This document shows, in pieces, positions 18,092 through 26,961 of a DNA stretch of 64,000 nt. A program made the translations under genes and the position numbers. This DNA comes from Bacteroidales bacterium UBA1714. GTDB taxonomy: Bacteria > Bacteroidota > Bacteroidia > Bacteroidales > Paludibacteraceae. Positions within the stretch are counted from its first letter, which is position 1. Each line of letters begins with the position of its first letter. The stretch spans positions 1-64,000 of the forward strand of contig DCIY01000030.1 in assembly GCA_002317295.1 (NCBI GenBank), written 5' to 3'. The notes under the pieces were generated by a model. That model did not search any database. It saw nothing but the letters and a program-made list of their open reading frames with translations, and was not told where the DNA came from.

Positions 18092-19042
18092 ATGGCAGTC
18101 ATTGGCATTGATTTAGGAGGTACAAAGATTGCGGGAGCAATTTTTGATGACCAGGAACAAATGCTCACCAAGCAAACCGTTTTACTCAACGGTGCTACGG
18201 GTGATGCAGTAGGAGACAAGGTGGTAGCTGTCGTTAAGGCATTAATGGACAGTTACCCGGAAATGGATATTGCCGGCATTGGCGTGTGTGTACCGGGCAT
18301 CGTGTATTCCAAAACCGATACGGTGTGGGCACCCAATATTCCCGGGTGGAACAATTATCCGCTCAAGGCGCGCATTGAGGCGGGCATTGAGGGCCGACAT
18401 ATCCGAGTGCGTATTGAGAGTGATCGCACTTGTTATATCTTAGGTGAGGTGTGGAAAGGTGCTGCTCGTGGTTGCGATAATGCCATTTATCTGGCTGTCG
18501 GAACCGGTATTGGCGCGGGTATATTGCTGGATGGTCGTATTATCCACGGGGCCAGCGATATCGTAGGTGCTACCGGTTGGATGGCATTGCAAACGCCTTA
18601 TTTGGAGGAATATATCCCTTGTGGATGTTTCGAAAACTACGCTTCGGGCGATGGAATAGGCAAGGAGGCTCGTCGTGTGTTGCGTTGTGCACGCAATTAT
18701 ACGGGAATCATGTCTACCAAACCCGTTGAGCAAATCACTTCTCACGATGTGTTTGCGGCTTATAACGAATCCGATCCATTGGCTCGCAAGGTGCTGGACA
18801 AAGCCATCGAAATGTGGGGAATGGGTGCTGCCAATCTGGTATCGCTGTTTAATCCGGAAAAAATCATCTTTGGAGGTGGCGTGTTTGGTCCTGCGGTCAT
18901 GTTTATCTCGCGTATTTATGATGAAGCCTGCAAATGGGGTCAACCTATTTCGATGCAACAGGTGAAGTTCTGCGCATCCGAAGTACAGGGTGAGGCCGCC
19001 TTGTTAGGTGCTGCTTATTTGGTGATAAATCCCAATATTTAG
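18092..19042 (+). CDS. ROK-family sugar kinase
   Basis: A 316-residue kinase with the N-terminal phosphate loop IGIDLGGTKIAGAIF, GVCVPGIV and the second nucleotide-binding strand AVGTGIGAGILLDG. The catalytic Asp is in ESDRTC (Asp111). The zinc signature of many ROK proteins (ExGH and CxCGxxGCxE) is replaced by GATGW and CGCFENYASG, which I recall from a Bacteroidetes subgroup. Probable substrate is glucose or an amino sugar; the sequence alone does not say. The MFS permease follows 24 nt later. ATG 18092 is chosen over an upstream in-frame start. Confidence 0.85.
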   Translation: MAVIGIDLGGTKIAGAIFDDQEQMLTKQTVLLNGATGDAVGDKVVAVVKALMDSYPEMDIAGIGVCVPGIVYSKTDTVWAPNIPGWNNYPLKARIEAGIEGRHIRVRIESDRTCYILGEVWKGAARGCDNAIYLAVGTGIGAGILLDGRIIHGASDIVGATGWMALQTPYLEEYIPCGCFENYASGDGIGKEARRVLRCARNYTGIMSTKPVEQITSHDVFAAYNESDPLARKVLDKAIEMWGMGAANLVSLFNPEKIIFGGGVFGPAVMFISRIYDEACKWGQPISMQQVKFCASEVQGEAALLGAAYLVINPNI

Positions 19043-19066
19043 TTTTTATTTTTAACAGATATTACT

Positions 19067-20215
19067 ATGTATAAAACTCCTTTGGTTTTCATTGCTGCTT
19101 GTGCAGGAATGGCATTCTTTGGCGTGACCATGTTGTCCCTGGGTCCTATTTTGGGTCAGTTATCGGAGGGCGCAACGGCATTGCCCAGTACGATGTCTAT
19201 CGGTATCATTTTGGGTACCATTCTCTTTGGTCCGATTGTGGATCGCTTCGGATATAAGTGGTTAACCATCATTTCGTCTATTTTGGCGCTGGTGGGCATT
19301 CAGGGTCTGGCCTATTTTCAAGTCATGCCGATGTTGCACCTGAGCATTGCCTGTCTGGGATTGGGTGGGGGAATACTCAACGGACTGACCAACGCCATGG
19401 TATCGGATATCTATGATGATGAACACCGTGCAGGACGTTTGGGCGTGCTGGGTGGATTCTATTGCATCGGTGCGTTGCTGTGGACGTTGCTCAACTATTT
19501 CATAACTGATTTCCATATTCCATTGTATCTGACTTCCGCAGTGATGGTAGGATTTATCATCTATTTCTTCTTTATTGCTTTCCCACAGGCCAAACCGGTG
19601 GAGAATGTTGGCTTTAAGCAGTCCTTGTCGTTGCTCAAATATCCGGCATTGATGCTTTTTGCGGTTGTTTTGTTCTTCCAAAGCGGATTTGAAGGAGCCA
19701 GCGGTTCGTTTACCGTGGAGTTCTTTAAGAACACCACTGCCATTGGTGGCAAAGCAGCCATTCTGGCCATGACCTGGTTTACGATAGGTATGATGGCAGG
19801 TCGTTTCCCTCTGGGACCTATTACGGCGAAGATAGGTGAACTTAAAACGCTCTATCTCTATTTGGTGATAGGTTTGGTAGGTGTGATTCTGTTTACCTTT
19901 GGTCAATCGGCTGCCATGGCTTATATCTCGATGATTTTAATTGGTTTTGGTGTAGGCGCTACCTATCCGGTGATTTTGAATTACATCGGAGGTATATTCC
20001 GCAACCAATCTGGAACAGCAATCTCCATGGCCATTTTTATTGCGCTGTTGGGTCAATATACTTTCAATGCCATTGTGGGTCTTTCTTTTGCTCATAGTCA
20101 CTATAATGCGCTGCCGATTATGCTCATTGTGGCTTTGATTTTTATCATGCTGTTGGTGCCTCTTGCCTTGCAAATAGGTGAAAATGCTGCAAAAAACGGC
20201 AAAAATGCAAAGTAA
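19067..20215 (+). CDS. MFS sugar permease
   Basis: A 382-residue, 12-helix major facilitator protein. The conserved loop FGPIVDRFGYKW between helices 2 and 3 and the central break (residues about 180-200) are visible. It resembles the FucP/GlcP-like sugar:proton symporters. With the ROK kinase just upstream it forms an uptake-and-phosphorylation pair for a monosaccharide, by inference. The C-terminus is charged and rich in Asn/Lys. Confidence 0.82.
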   Translation: MYKTPLVFIAACAGMAFFGVTMLSLGPILGQLSEGATALPSTMSIGIILGTILFGPIVDRFGYKWLTIISSILALVGIQGLAYFQVMPMLHLSIACLGLGGGILNGLTNAMVSDIYDDEHRAGRLGVLGGFYCIGALLWTLLNYFITDFHIPLYLTSAVMVGFIIYFFFIAFPQAKPVENVGFKQSLSLLKYPALMLFAVVLFFQSGFEGASGSFTVEFFKNTTAIGGKAAILAMTWFTIGMMAGRFPLGPITAKIGELKTLYLYLVIGLVGVILFTFGQSAAMAYISMILIGFGVGATYPVILNYIGGIFRNQSGTAISMAIFIALLGQYTFNAIVGLSFAHSHYNALPIMLIVALIFIMLLVPLALQIGENAAKNGKNAK

Positions 20216-20238
20216 GATAGACAAATTAAAAAAAAATA

Positions 20239-20263
20239 ACGCAAAATTTAAGATTTTGTTACG
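20239..20263 (+). terminator. Weak hairpin after the MFS gene
   Basis: An AT-rich inverted repeat (AACGCAAAAT against ATTTTGTTACG, near 20238-20264) lies between the MFS stop and the promoter of the SIS gene. It could attenuate read-through; stability is low. Confidence 0.35.
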
Positions 20264-20278
20264 AAACCTTTCGAAATA

Positions 20279-20310
20279 TTTGCGGGAATCAAAAAAAAAT
20301 CTTACCTTTG
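20279..20310 (+). promoter_or_regulatory. Promoter of the SIS gene
   Basis: TTTG (20279-20282) and TACCTTTG (20303-20310), 20 nt apart with an A9 tract in the spacer. The ATG follows 63 nt after the -7 box. Confidence 0.8.
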
Positions 20311-20373
20311 TACGCTTTTTTCGGAAGGCCGTTGAATGATAACTGTTTATTAACAACTATATAAAACAACATT

Positions 20374-21159
20374 ATGAAGTATGCAAAACAATGGAAGCTT
20401 AATGCTTTCGAAGTGATGAACAACATCGAAGCTACTCAGGAAAATCAAATCAAGGAAGTAGCTAAACTTTTCGCTGACACCATTCAATCGGGTCACTTGG
20501 TACACACTTTTGGTTGCGGTCACGCTAACCTGCCTATTGAGGAGATGTATCCCCGTATTGGTGGTTTTGTAGGTTTCCACCCATTGTGCGAATTGCCTTT
20601 GACTTTCTTCACCCACGTTCGTGGTGAGATGGGTATTGACCAGTTCTTGTTCTTGGAGCGTTGCCAGGATTATGCAGACGCTATCATGAAGGGTTGGAAC
20701 TTTGATAAAAACGATGTAATGTGGATCTTCTCTCACACCGGTATCAATGCTGTGAATATTGAGTTGGCTATCAAGGCCAAAGAGCTCGGTATGAAGGTGG
20801 TTGCATTCGGTTCTGCCAAGAACTGTGGCGATCGTAAGTCTGGTCATACTTCGGGCAAGACCCTCTTCCAAGTGGCTGACTATGTTGTAGATAACTGCTG
20901 CCCACTGCAGGATGCTTCTGTTCAAATCGAACAATGGGCTGACGAGGCTCACGGTATCCACAATTTCATTGGTCCTCTTTCTACCATCGCTTTCATTACC
21001 GATGTATGGATGACCATGGGTGCTACGGCTGAGATTTTGGAGGAGCGTGGTGTGAAGATGTATATCCACCCGAGCCACAACCAACCGGGTGACACCACTG
21101 CACGTGAGCGTCTGGCTGAGTGCGTAGAGAAATATCGTGAGGTAACTCAGCGCTGCTAA
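20374..21159 (+). CDS. SIS-domain protein (UPF0309/YckI-like)
   Basis: A 261-residue sugar isomerase (SIS) fold protein. FGCGHANLPIEEM near residue 48 and FSHTGINAVNIELAIKAKELGMKVVAFGS in the second half correspond to the phosphosugar-binding loops. The overall sequence resembles the UPF0309 group, for which no firm reaction is known to me. Nearly all Gly codons are GGT and Arg codons CGT, as in the neighbouring SusC and SusD genes, implying high expression. It probably handles a phosphosugar made by the ROK kinase. Confidence 0.78.
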   Translation: MKYAKQWKLNAFEVMNNIEATQENQIKEVAKLFADTIQSGHLVHTFGCGHANLPIEEMYPRIGGFVGFHPLCELPLTFFTHVRGEMGIDQFLFLERCQDYADAIMKGWNFDKNDVMWIFSHTGINAVNIELAIKAKELGMKVVAFGSAKNCGDRKSGHTSGKTLFQVADYVVDNCCPLQDASVQIEQWADEAHGIHNFIGPLSTIAFITDVWMTMGATAEILEERGVKMYIHPSHNQPGDTTARERLAECVEKYREVTQRC

Positions 21160-21213
21160 TGCAGTTGTTGCTAATCACAGTTTTTTCTAATCACTTGCAG
21201 AAAAACACTATTT

Positions 21214-21381
21214 ATGAAGTTACGAACTTCACAGATTTTACTCATTGCCGGCCTCGTCGTACTTCTGACGGGGGCGGTGATGAGTTACTGCAAGGTCGAA
21301 CCCTACGCCGACTATGTCTTAATAGCCGGCGCTCTGCTTGTTATTCTGCGTGGCGCATTCCGCGCTCGTGAGCGTAACTGA
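21214..21381 (+). CDS. Small two-helix membrane protein
   Basis: A 55-residue protein with two hydrophobic helices (about residues 8-25 and 33-47) joined by SYCKVEPYADY, and a basic tail RGAFRARERN. It lies 54 nt after the SIS gene and 98 nt before susC, on the same strand. I recognise no family with a known function. Short proteins of this plan occur in other Bacteroidales. Its position suggests co-transcription with the SIS gene. Confidence 0.65.
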   Translation: MKLRTSQILLIAGLVVLLTGAVMSYCKVEPYADYVLIAGALLVILRGAFRARERN

Positions 21382-21479
21382 TTTTCGCAAAAAGAAGAGA
21401 GATTGTTCACTCGAGAGGGTGATGCTGCTCTTTGATAAAACACAATAATAACCTTTTTTAATTTTTAACAAAAAACACT

Positions 21480-24400
21480 ATGATGAAAAATCACCTGTTT
21501 AAGTCAATGGCTGTATTGGCATTGGCTTTGGTTAACATCAGCGTGATGGCCGCACCTATTTCAGGTCGCGTCCTGGATGCTAACGGTGAACCACTTATTG
21601 GTGTAAGTGTAGCCGTTGAGGGAACATCTCAGGGTACTATTACCGACTTAGACGGTAATTTTGTTCTGGATGCCCAATCAACTGATCAACTGACTTTCTC
21701 GTATGTGGGTTACAGCCCTGTTACGGAAAAAGTGGGTTCGCGTCAAGTCATTAACATTACCCTCAAGGAGGACCGTAAGGCTCTGAATGAGTTGGTAGTC
21801 GTTGGTTACGGCGTACAAAAGAAAGCAAACTTAACGGGCGCTGTTGCCAGCGTGAATGTGGAAGAAGACCTTACCGGTCGTCCCATCATTGGCGTAGCTC
21901 AAGGTTTGCAAGGTACGACTGCCGGTTTGACCATTACCAACCAATCGGGTAAGTTGGGTGCTGCTCCTGACATCAAAATCCGTGGTGCTGTCGGTTCTCT
22001 TTCCGGTGGATCGTCTCCTCTGATTTTGGTCAATGGATCGGAAATCAACGACATCTCGCTCATCAACCCTGAGGACATCGAGAGCATTTCCGTATTGAAG
22101 GACGCTGCTTCTGCTTCTATCTACGGTACGCGTGCATCGTTTGGTGTGATCTTGATTACCACCAAGGATGGCTCTAAGGCTGCTGGAGATCGTTTCAAAC
22201 TCTCCTACAACAACAACTTCTCCTGGTCTGGTCCTACCTACAAGTATGAGCAACTCAAGCTCAGTGATTGGTACAAGATGAACATGATCATGTACGGTGG
22301 AAGTGGTACTACCTGGGGTGGTGCTGTCTGCAACCAGGCTGCCGTTGATGGCGCTTTGAAGTTTGAACAACAGTATGGTGACGGCTCCCAACTGGGTGAC
22401 GCTATGATCCTGGGTCGTGACTTCGATGTATTGGAAGATGGTACGTTCCTGCAATATCGTTCTACCGATGTGATGGACAAGTACATTGACAATGATGCCT
22501 TTGGTCAACAACACAATATCGCTGTAGATGGTAGCACCGACAAGGCTAACTACCACCTGGGTTTGGGTTATATGGGTCAAGATGGTTTGTTCAATGTGAA
22601 CCGCCGTCACTTGGACCGTTATACCATGAACTTCTCCACCGGTATTCAGGTGAACAAGTATGTGAAGGTTAGAACGGAGATGCTGTATACGCACTCTGAT
22701 CTTACCAGTCCGTATGCATGGTCTGCTTATAAGGGCAATGGTTATGCTGATAACGAATTGGCCTATATGTTGTGGTTCCCTTATCATCCACAAGGTACGT
22801 ATACCGTTACCGCTCAGGATGTAGCCAACAATTCGTACATCGCTTCTAAGTTTGGTAATATGGTAGGTCAAACCCTGCCGTTCAACAATGGTGCAAGTGA
22901 GCAGGCTGCCGGTTATCAGGCTAAGACCAAAAAGCATTATTTGAAGGCTACTGTAGGTGCACAAATCATGTTGGGTATTCCTGATCTGACTTTGGACCTC
23001 GACTATACTTTCAACTACAACACCGAGATTTATAAATCCGGTGCTGGTCTGAGTGATCCCATGTGGGATACTTGGGGAGGCAAATTGGCTTATCGCGCAA
23101 GTTATGGTAGCGCTGCTGACAGCCGTATCACCGAGAACCATTCTTCGATTCGTTACCATGTAGGTAACGCTGTATTGCGTTATAACCACACTTGGGCTGA
23201 GAAGCATGCTTTCAGCGCTATGCTCGGTTACAACATCGAGTCTCGTGACTATCGTTACCTCTCCACCGTTGCCGGTCAAAAGGAGAGTCTTACTCATGAT
23301 GAGCAATGCCTCGTAGACGGTACGTATTATAAGGTAAGTTCTGCTCACGATGATGGTACCTATCGTACGATGGGTGTCTTCGCTCGTATCAACTATGCAT
23401 ATGACAATCGTTACCTCATTGAGTTGAACGGTCGTTATGACGGTTCTTCCAAGTTCCAGAAAGGTCAAAAGTGGGGCTTCTTCCCCTCTGGATCGATTGG
23501 TTGGGTAGCTTCTGGCGAAGAGTTCTGGCAGGCTTTGGATCCTTGGTGGAGTTTTGCTAAGATCCGTGCTTCCTATGGTTCTATCGGTAACCAAAACGTA
23601 GACGCTAACCTCTATCGTCAGCTTCTGTCGAAGAGCAGCTCTGTTTGGGTAGCCAACGAAATGATTCAACAAGCTTATGGTCTTCCGACGACTGTTCGTG
23701 AGGCCTTCACTTGGGAGAATATCTCTACCGTGGATGCTGGTTTTGATTTCCGTTTCTTCCACGATGATCTCGGTTTGAGCTTTGACTGGTTCCAACGCAA
23801 TACCAATGGTATGATCGTTAACGGTAACGAACTTCCTTCTACTTTCGGTACTTCTGCTCCAAAGGAGAACGGTGGTGAACTTCGTACCCGTGGTTGGGAG
23901 TTGCAGTTAGACTACCATCATAAGTTTGATTGTGGTGTGGGTATCTTCGCAAGTGCAGCTGTGTCTGACGCTACCACCAAGGTACTCAAATATCCGAACC
24001 GCACCTCTACTTCTACCATTAGCGCTACCCGTTACTACGAAGGTGGTAACTATGGTGACATCTGGGGCTTTGAGGTAGATCGCCTCTTCCAAGAGGATGA
24101 CTTCAATGAGGATGGTACACTCAAGGCTGGTATTGCTTCTCAGTCTGAACTCGAAACGGGTAGCTTGAAGTATGAAGCCGGTGACGTGAAGTTTAAAGAT
24201 CTTGACGGTGATGGCAAAATCTCTTGGGGTAAGAAGACCTATGACGATCATGGTGACATGAAGGTGATTGGTAACTGCACTCCTCGTTATGAGTACAACT
24301 TCAAACTTGGTTTGGACTTCTACGGTTTCGACTTCTCGATGTTCTTCCAAGGTGTAGGTAAGAAGGAAATGTGGGGTACGGGTTACATCGCTATCCCTGG

Positions 24401-24815
24401 TTACTACGAAGGTGGTGGCTTCTTCCTGCAGAACCATGCAGACTACTGGACTCCTGAGAATACCAACGCTTACTGGCCACGTCTCGTGAACTTTGGTGAC
24501 GGTAATGCCGACTATACCAAGGCTTCTCACAACTACATTCCGAACGATCGCTATTTGCTGAACATGGCATACTGCCGTCTGAAGAACGTGACCCTCGGTT
24601 ACTCGCTGCCTCGTAAGGCTTTGGAGAAGATGCACTTCGACAAGTTCCGTGTATACTTCACCATGGAGAATATTGCTACCATCGACCATCTCAATGGTCT
24701 GCCTCTCGATCCTGAAACGGGTGATAACGAAGAAGATACCTGCTGGGGTATGGGTTGGGGACAAGTTTCCAACTTTACCAAAGGTCTGTCTTGCGGTTTA
24801 CAAATCACTTTTTAA
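21480..24815 (+). CDS. SusC-like TonB-dependent glycan importer
   Basis: An 1111-residue outer-membrane transporter. Signal peptide 1-24, a carboxypeptidase-regulatory-like beta-sandwich (about 26-100; GRVLDANGEPLIGVSVAVEG), the SusC signature NELVVVGYGVQKKANLTGAV near 105-125, plug domain to about 225, then a large barrel ending in Phe (LQITF). It imports an oligosaccharide captured by the SusD partner directly downstream. The substrate is not predictable from the sequence. Codon use is strongly biased (GGT, CGT, GCT), fitting an abundant protein. Confidence 0.95.
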   Translation: MMKNHLFKSMAVLALALVNISVMAAPISGRVLDANGEPLIGVSVAVEGTSQGTITDLDGNFVLDAQSTDQLTFSYVGYSPVTEKVGSRQVINITLKEDRKALNELVVVGYGVQKKANLTGAVASVNVEEDLTGRPIIGVAQGLQGTTAGLTITNQSGKLGAAPDIKIRGAVGSLSGGSSPLILVNGSEINDISLINPEDIESISVLKDAASASIYGTRASFGVILITTKDGSKAAGDRFKLSYNNNFSWSGPTYKYEQLKLSDWYKMNMIMYGGSGTTWGGAVCNQAAVDGALKFEQQYGDGSQLGDAMILGRDFDVLEDGTFLQYRSTDVMDKYIDNDAFGQQHNIAVDGSTDKANYHLGLGYMGQDGLFNVNRRHLDRYTMNFSTGIQVNKYVKVRTEMLYTHSDLTSPYAWSAYKGNGYADNELAYMLWFPYHPQGTYTVTAQDVANNSYIASKFGNMVGQTLPFNNGASEQAAGYQAKTKKHYLKATVGAQIMLGIPDLTLDLDYTFNYNTEIYKSGAGLSDPMWDTWGGKLAYRASYGSAADSRITENHSSIRYHVGNAVLRYNHTWAEKHAFSAMLGYNIESRDYRYLSTVAGQKESLTHDEQCLVDGTYYKVSSAHDDGTYRTMGVFARINYAYDNRYLIELNGRYDGSSKFQKGQKWGFFPSGSIGWVASGEEFWQALDPWWSFAKIRASYGSIGNQNVDANLYRQLLSKSSSVWVANEMIQQAYGLPTTVREAFTWENISTVDAGFDFRFFHDDLGLSFDWFQRNTNGMIVNGNELPSTFGTSAPKENGGELRTRGWELQLDYHHKFDCGVGIFASAAVSDATTKVLKYPNRTSTSTISATRYYEGGNYGDIWGFEVDRLFQEDDFNEDGTLKAGIASQSELETGSLKYEAGDVKFKDLDGDGKISWGKKTYDDHGDMKVIGNCTPRYEYNFKLGLDFYGFDFSMFFQGVGKKEMWGTGYIAIPGYYEGGGFFLQNHADYWTPENTNAYWPRLVNFGDGNADYTKASHNYIPNDRYLLNMAYCRLKNVTLGYSLPRKALEKMHFDKFRVYFTMENIATIDHLNGLPLDPETGDNEEDTCWGMGWGQVSNFTKGLSCGLQITF

Positions 24816-24823
24816 CCCATTAG

Positions 24824-26680
24824 ATGAACACAATTATGAAAAATATCAGTAAATTTTTACTCCTCTCGCTATTCGTTTTTGTAGCGGCTGGATGTGAACA
24901 AGACTTCTTGGATGTTGCTGCTACGGATTCCATTGAGGAATCTACCTTCTGGGAGTCTGAGACCCAAGCCCGTTCATACATGTATGGCTTGTATATGTAC
25001 ATGTTCCCGGGTTACTCTGCACCTTCTACGACGACCACGATGTACGAGGCAGGTCAATTCCTGATTCGTTATCAATCGCTCGACTACGTGAAGTATAATG
25101 CCGCTTTCAACGACGATTGGGCTATGGTTAAACAGTACGATTTGTACATTGACCCTGCTACCACTTCGTCCAACTGGTCGAATTTCTACAAGAAGATTCG
25201 TTTGACCAACTATGCGATTGCCAATGCACATCGTCTTCCTTCCAATGCTAAGCACTGGGAAGGTGTGGCTCGTTTCTTCCGTGCAGCTTACTATTGCGAC
25301 ATGACCTTCTTGTATGGTGATGTTCCTTACTTCGATGAAGTTTCCGGTCTGGCTGACGCTGGCGATATGGCCAACTACTGCAAGGCTCGTACTCCTCGTA
25401 CCACCATCGATGATGAGGTGATCAAGGACTTCCAATATGCTATGAATAACTGCGCTGCTGCCGATGGTTATTGCCAAGTAAACAAGTACGTTGCCGCTGC
25501 TATGGCTTCTCGTATGATGCTCCGCGAGGGTACGTTCTTGAAATATGTTGTTAAGGATGAAACCAATGCTAAGAAGTGCTTGGCATTTGCCAAAGAGGCT
25601 GCTGAGTTTGTAATCAACAGTGGCGTATATTCCATCGCTCCTGATTTCAATGCAATCTTCACCAGTGACAACCTTGAGAGCAATCCTGAGGTGATCATGG
25701 CTCGTGCTTATGCTACCGGTCAATTGCTGCACTCTACGTTGGCAGTTTGCTACAACTATGGTGCTATCTCTGAGCCGAACAACGGTGCCAGCAAATCTCT
25801 GGCAGAGGCATTCTTGGGATCCAACGGTCTTCCTATCGTAACCAACTACGATGCTGACAAGTCCGCTATGCCTAAGACCGCTGCTGCTTTCTTTGCTAAT
25901 CGTGACCCACGTCTGGCTCTGACCATTCGTCCTCGTTTCGCATGGGAAGGTTCTGACCAAGGTGGTCTCCGCTCGGTAACTTCCGGATTTATGTACAACA
26001 AGTTCTTCAACGATGCTTGGTTGACCGATGGTACCGATTTGACTCAATCGCAATACAAGGCTATCAACAACATCACCGACGCTCCTTGCGTTCGTTATGC
26101 TGAGGTGCTGCTGAACTACATTGAGACCATTTATGAACTCCAATTACTCGGCCAGGGAAGTATGACTCAGGCTGACTTGGATAAGACCATCAACGCTATT
26201 CGTGATCGTGAAGGTATCAAGATGCCTCACGTAACGCTCGCTGGTGATCACTTCGAAGTAGGTGGTGTTGCTGTTAACGATCCTAAGCGTGCTACTATCG
26301 AGGCTGCTGATGTGGCTAACGGTGGTACCTATACGACCGACGCTATCCTGTGGGAGATCCGTCGTGAGCGTCGTGTAGAGTTGGCTTATGAAGGCACTCG
26401 TTATGATGACCTCAAACGTTGGGGCAAACTCAACTATTGCTGGAACACTGTCAATCCGGATATCACCTATGGCGCATACATGGATCCTGCAGATCCTTCT
26501 GCAACCACTTATGCAGGCCGCATTGGTGCTGGTCAATTTGAGAACTTCGTAAAGGCTTGTCCGGATGCTGATTTGCGTTCCAAACCTGATACGAAATACT
26601 ATCTGACTCCGCTGCCATCTGACCAAGTTGTCTTCTACGAGAAGCATGGTTATACCTTGGCTCAGAACCCCGGTTTCTAA
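24824..26680 (+). CDS. SusD-like surface glycan-binding lipoprotein
   Basis: A 618-residue (or 614 from ATG 24836) RagB/SusD lipoprotein. Lipobox VAAGC is followed by EQDFLDV; the TPR-like N-terminal helices, ERRVELAYEGTRYDDLKRW near residue 530 and the terminal YPLPSDQV-like TPLPSDQVVF and QNPGF are diagnostic. It caps the SusC barrel and binds the glycan outside the cell. It follows susC after 8 nt and is ended by a strong terminator. Confidence 0.95.
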   Translation: MNTIMKNISKFLLLSLFVFVAAGCEQDFLDVAATDSIEESTFWESETQARSYMYGLYMYMFPGYSAPSTTTTMYEAGQFLIRYQSLDYVKYNAAFNDDWAMVKQYDLYIDPATTSSNWSNFYKKIRLTNYAIANAHRLPSNAKHWEGVARFFRAAYYCDMTFLYGDVPYFDEVSGLADAGDMANYCKARTPRTTIDDEVIKDFQYAMNNCAAADGYCQVNKYVAAAMASRMMLREGTFLKYVVKDETNAKKCLAFAKEAAEFVINSGVYSIAPDFNAIFTSDNLESNPEVIMARAYATGQLLHSTLAVCYNYGAISEPNNGASKSLAEAFLGSNGLPIVTNYDADKSAMPKTAAAFFANRDPRLALTIRPRFAWEGSDQGGLRSVTSGFMYNKFFNDAWLTDGTDLTQSQYKAINNITDAPCVRYAEVLLNYIETIYELQLLGQGSMTQADLDKTINAIRDREGIKMPHVTLAGDHFEVGGVAVNDPKRATIEAADVANGGTYTTDAILWEIRRERRVELAYEGTRYDDLKRWGKLNYCWNTVNPDITYGAYMDPADPSATTYAGRIGAGQFENFVKACPDADLRSKPDTKYYLTPLPSDQVVFYEKHGYTLAQNPGF

Positions 26681-26700
26681 TCGGTTATCTGATACATAAA

Positions 26701-26735
26701 ATAAGGGTGGTCTTCACGGGCCACCCTTATTGTTA
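26701..26735 (+). terminator. Strong intrinsic terminator after susD
   Basis: ATAAGGGTGG (26701-26710) pairs perfectly with CCACCCTTAT (26721-26730), followed by TGTTAT. It closes the SusCD transcript. Confidence 0.85.
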
Positions 26736-26776
26736 TAGTCGCAATCATAATTTTCATAGGTTGTACTATGGTAATT

Positions 26777-26809
26777 ACGCGACCTCGACGCGACCTCGAC
26801 GCGATCTCA
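26777..26809. repeat. 11-bp tandem repeat
   Basis: ACGCGACCTCG occurs twice in direct succession (26777-26787, 26788-26798) and a third, altered copy (ACGCGATCTCA) follows at 26799-26809. It is in the gene-free stretch 26681-26961, which otherwise holds only the susD terminator and the next promoter. Confidence 0.85.
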
Positions 26810-26885
26810 AGCAGGGATATATATTGTGTATAAGTCCTGATACCAATAGATAATCTGGCTTAATTGCATTTATTTTGCTGAGATA

Positions 26886-26917
26886 TTTGCATATGTCATT
26901 TTTTTTCCGTACTTTTG
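26886..26917 (+). promoter_or_regulatory. Promoter of the DUF3089 gene
   Basis: TTTG (26886-26889) followed by CATAT, and TACTTTTG (26910-26917), 20 nt apart. Here the spacer tract is T-rich instead of A-rich. Confidence 0.8.
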
Positions 26918-26961
26918 CGTCGCAAAACGCAAAATGGATTGTTACTAATACGTAAAAGAAT

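Noticed and set aside
21403..21434. Promoter before susC
   Set aside because: GCTCTTTG preceded by ATTG has a 21-nt gap and a poor first part of the -7 box; not strong enough beside the thirteen clear sites.
21831..23795. 654-residue minus-strand frame
   Set aside because: Antisense shadow of susC; low-complexity Thr/Ile/Val-rich translation without family features.
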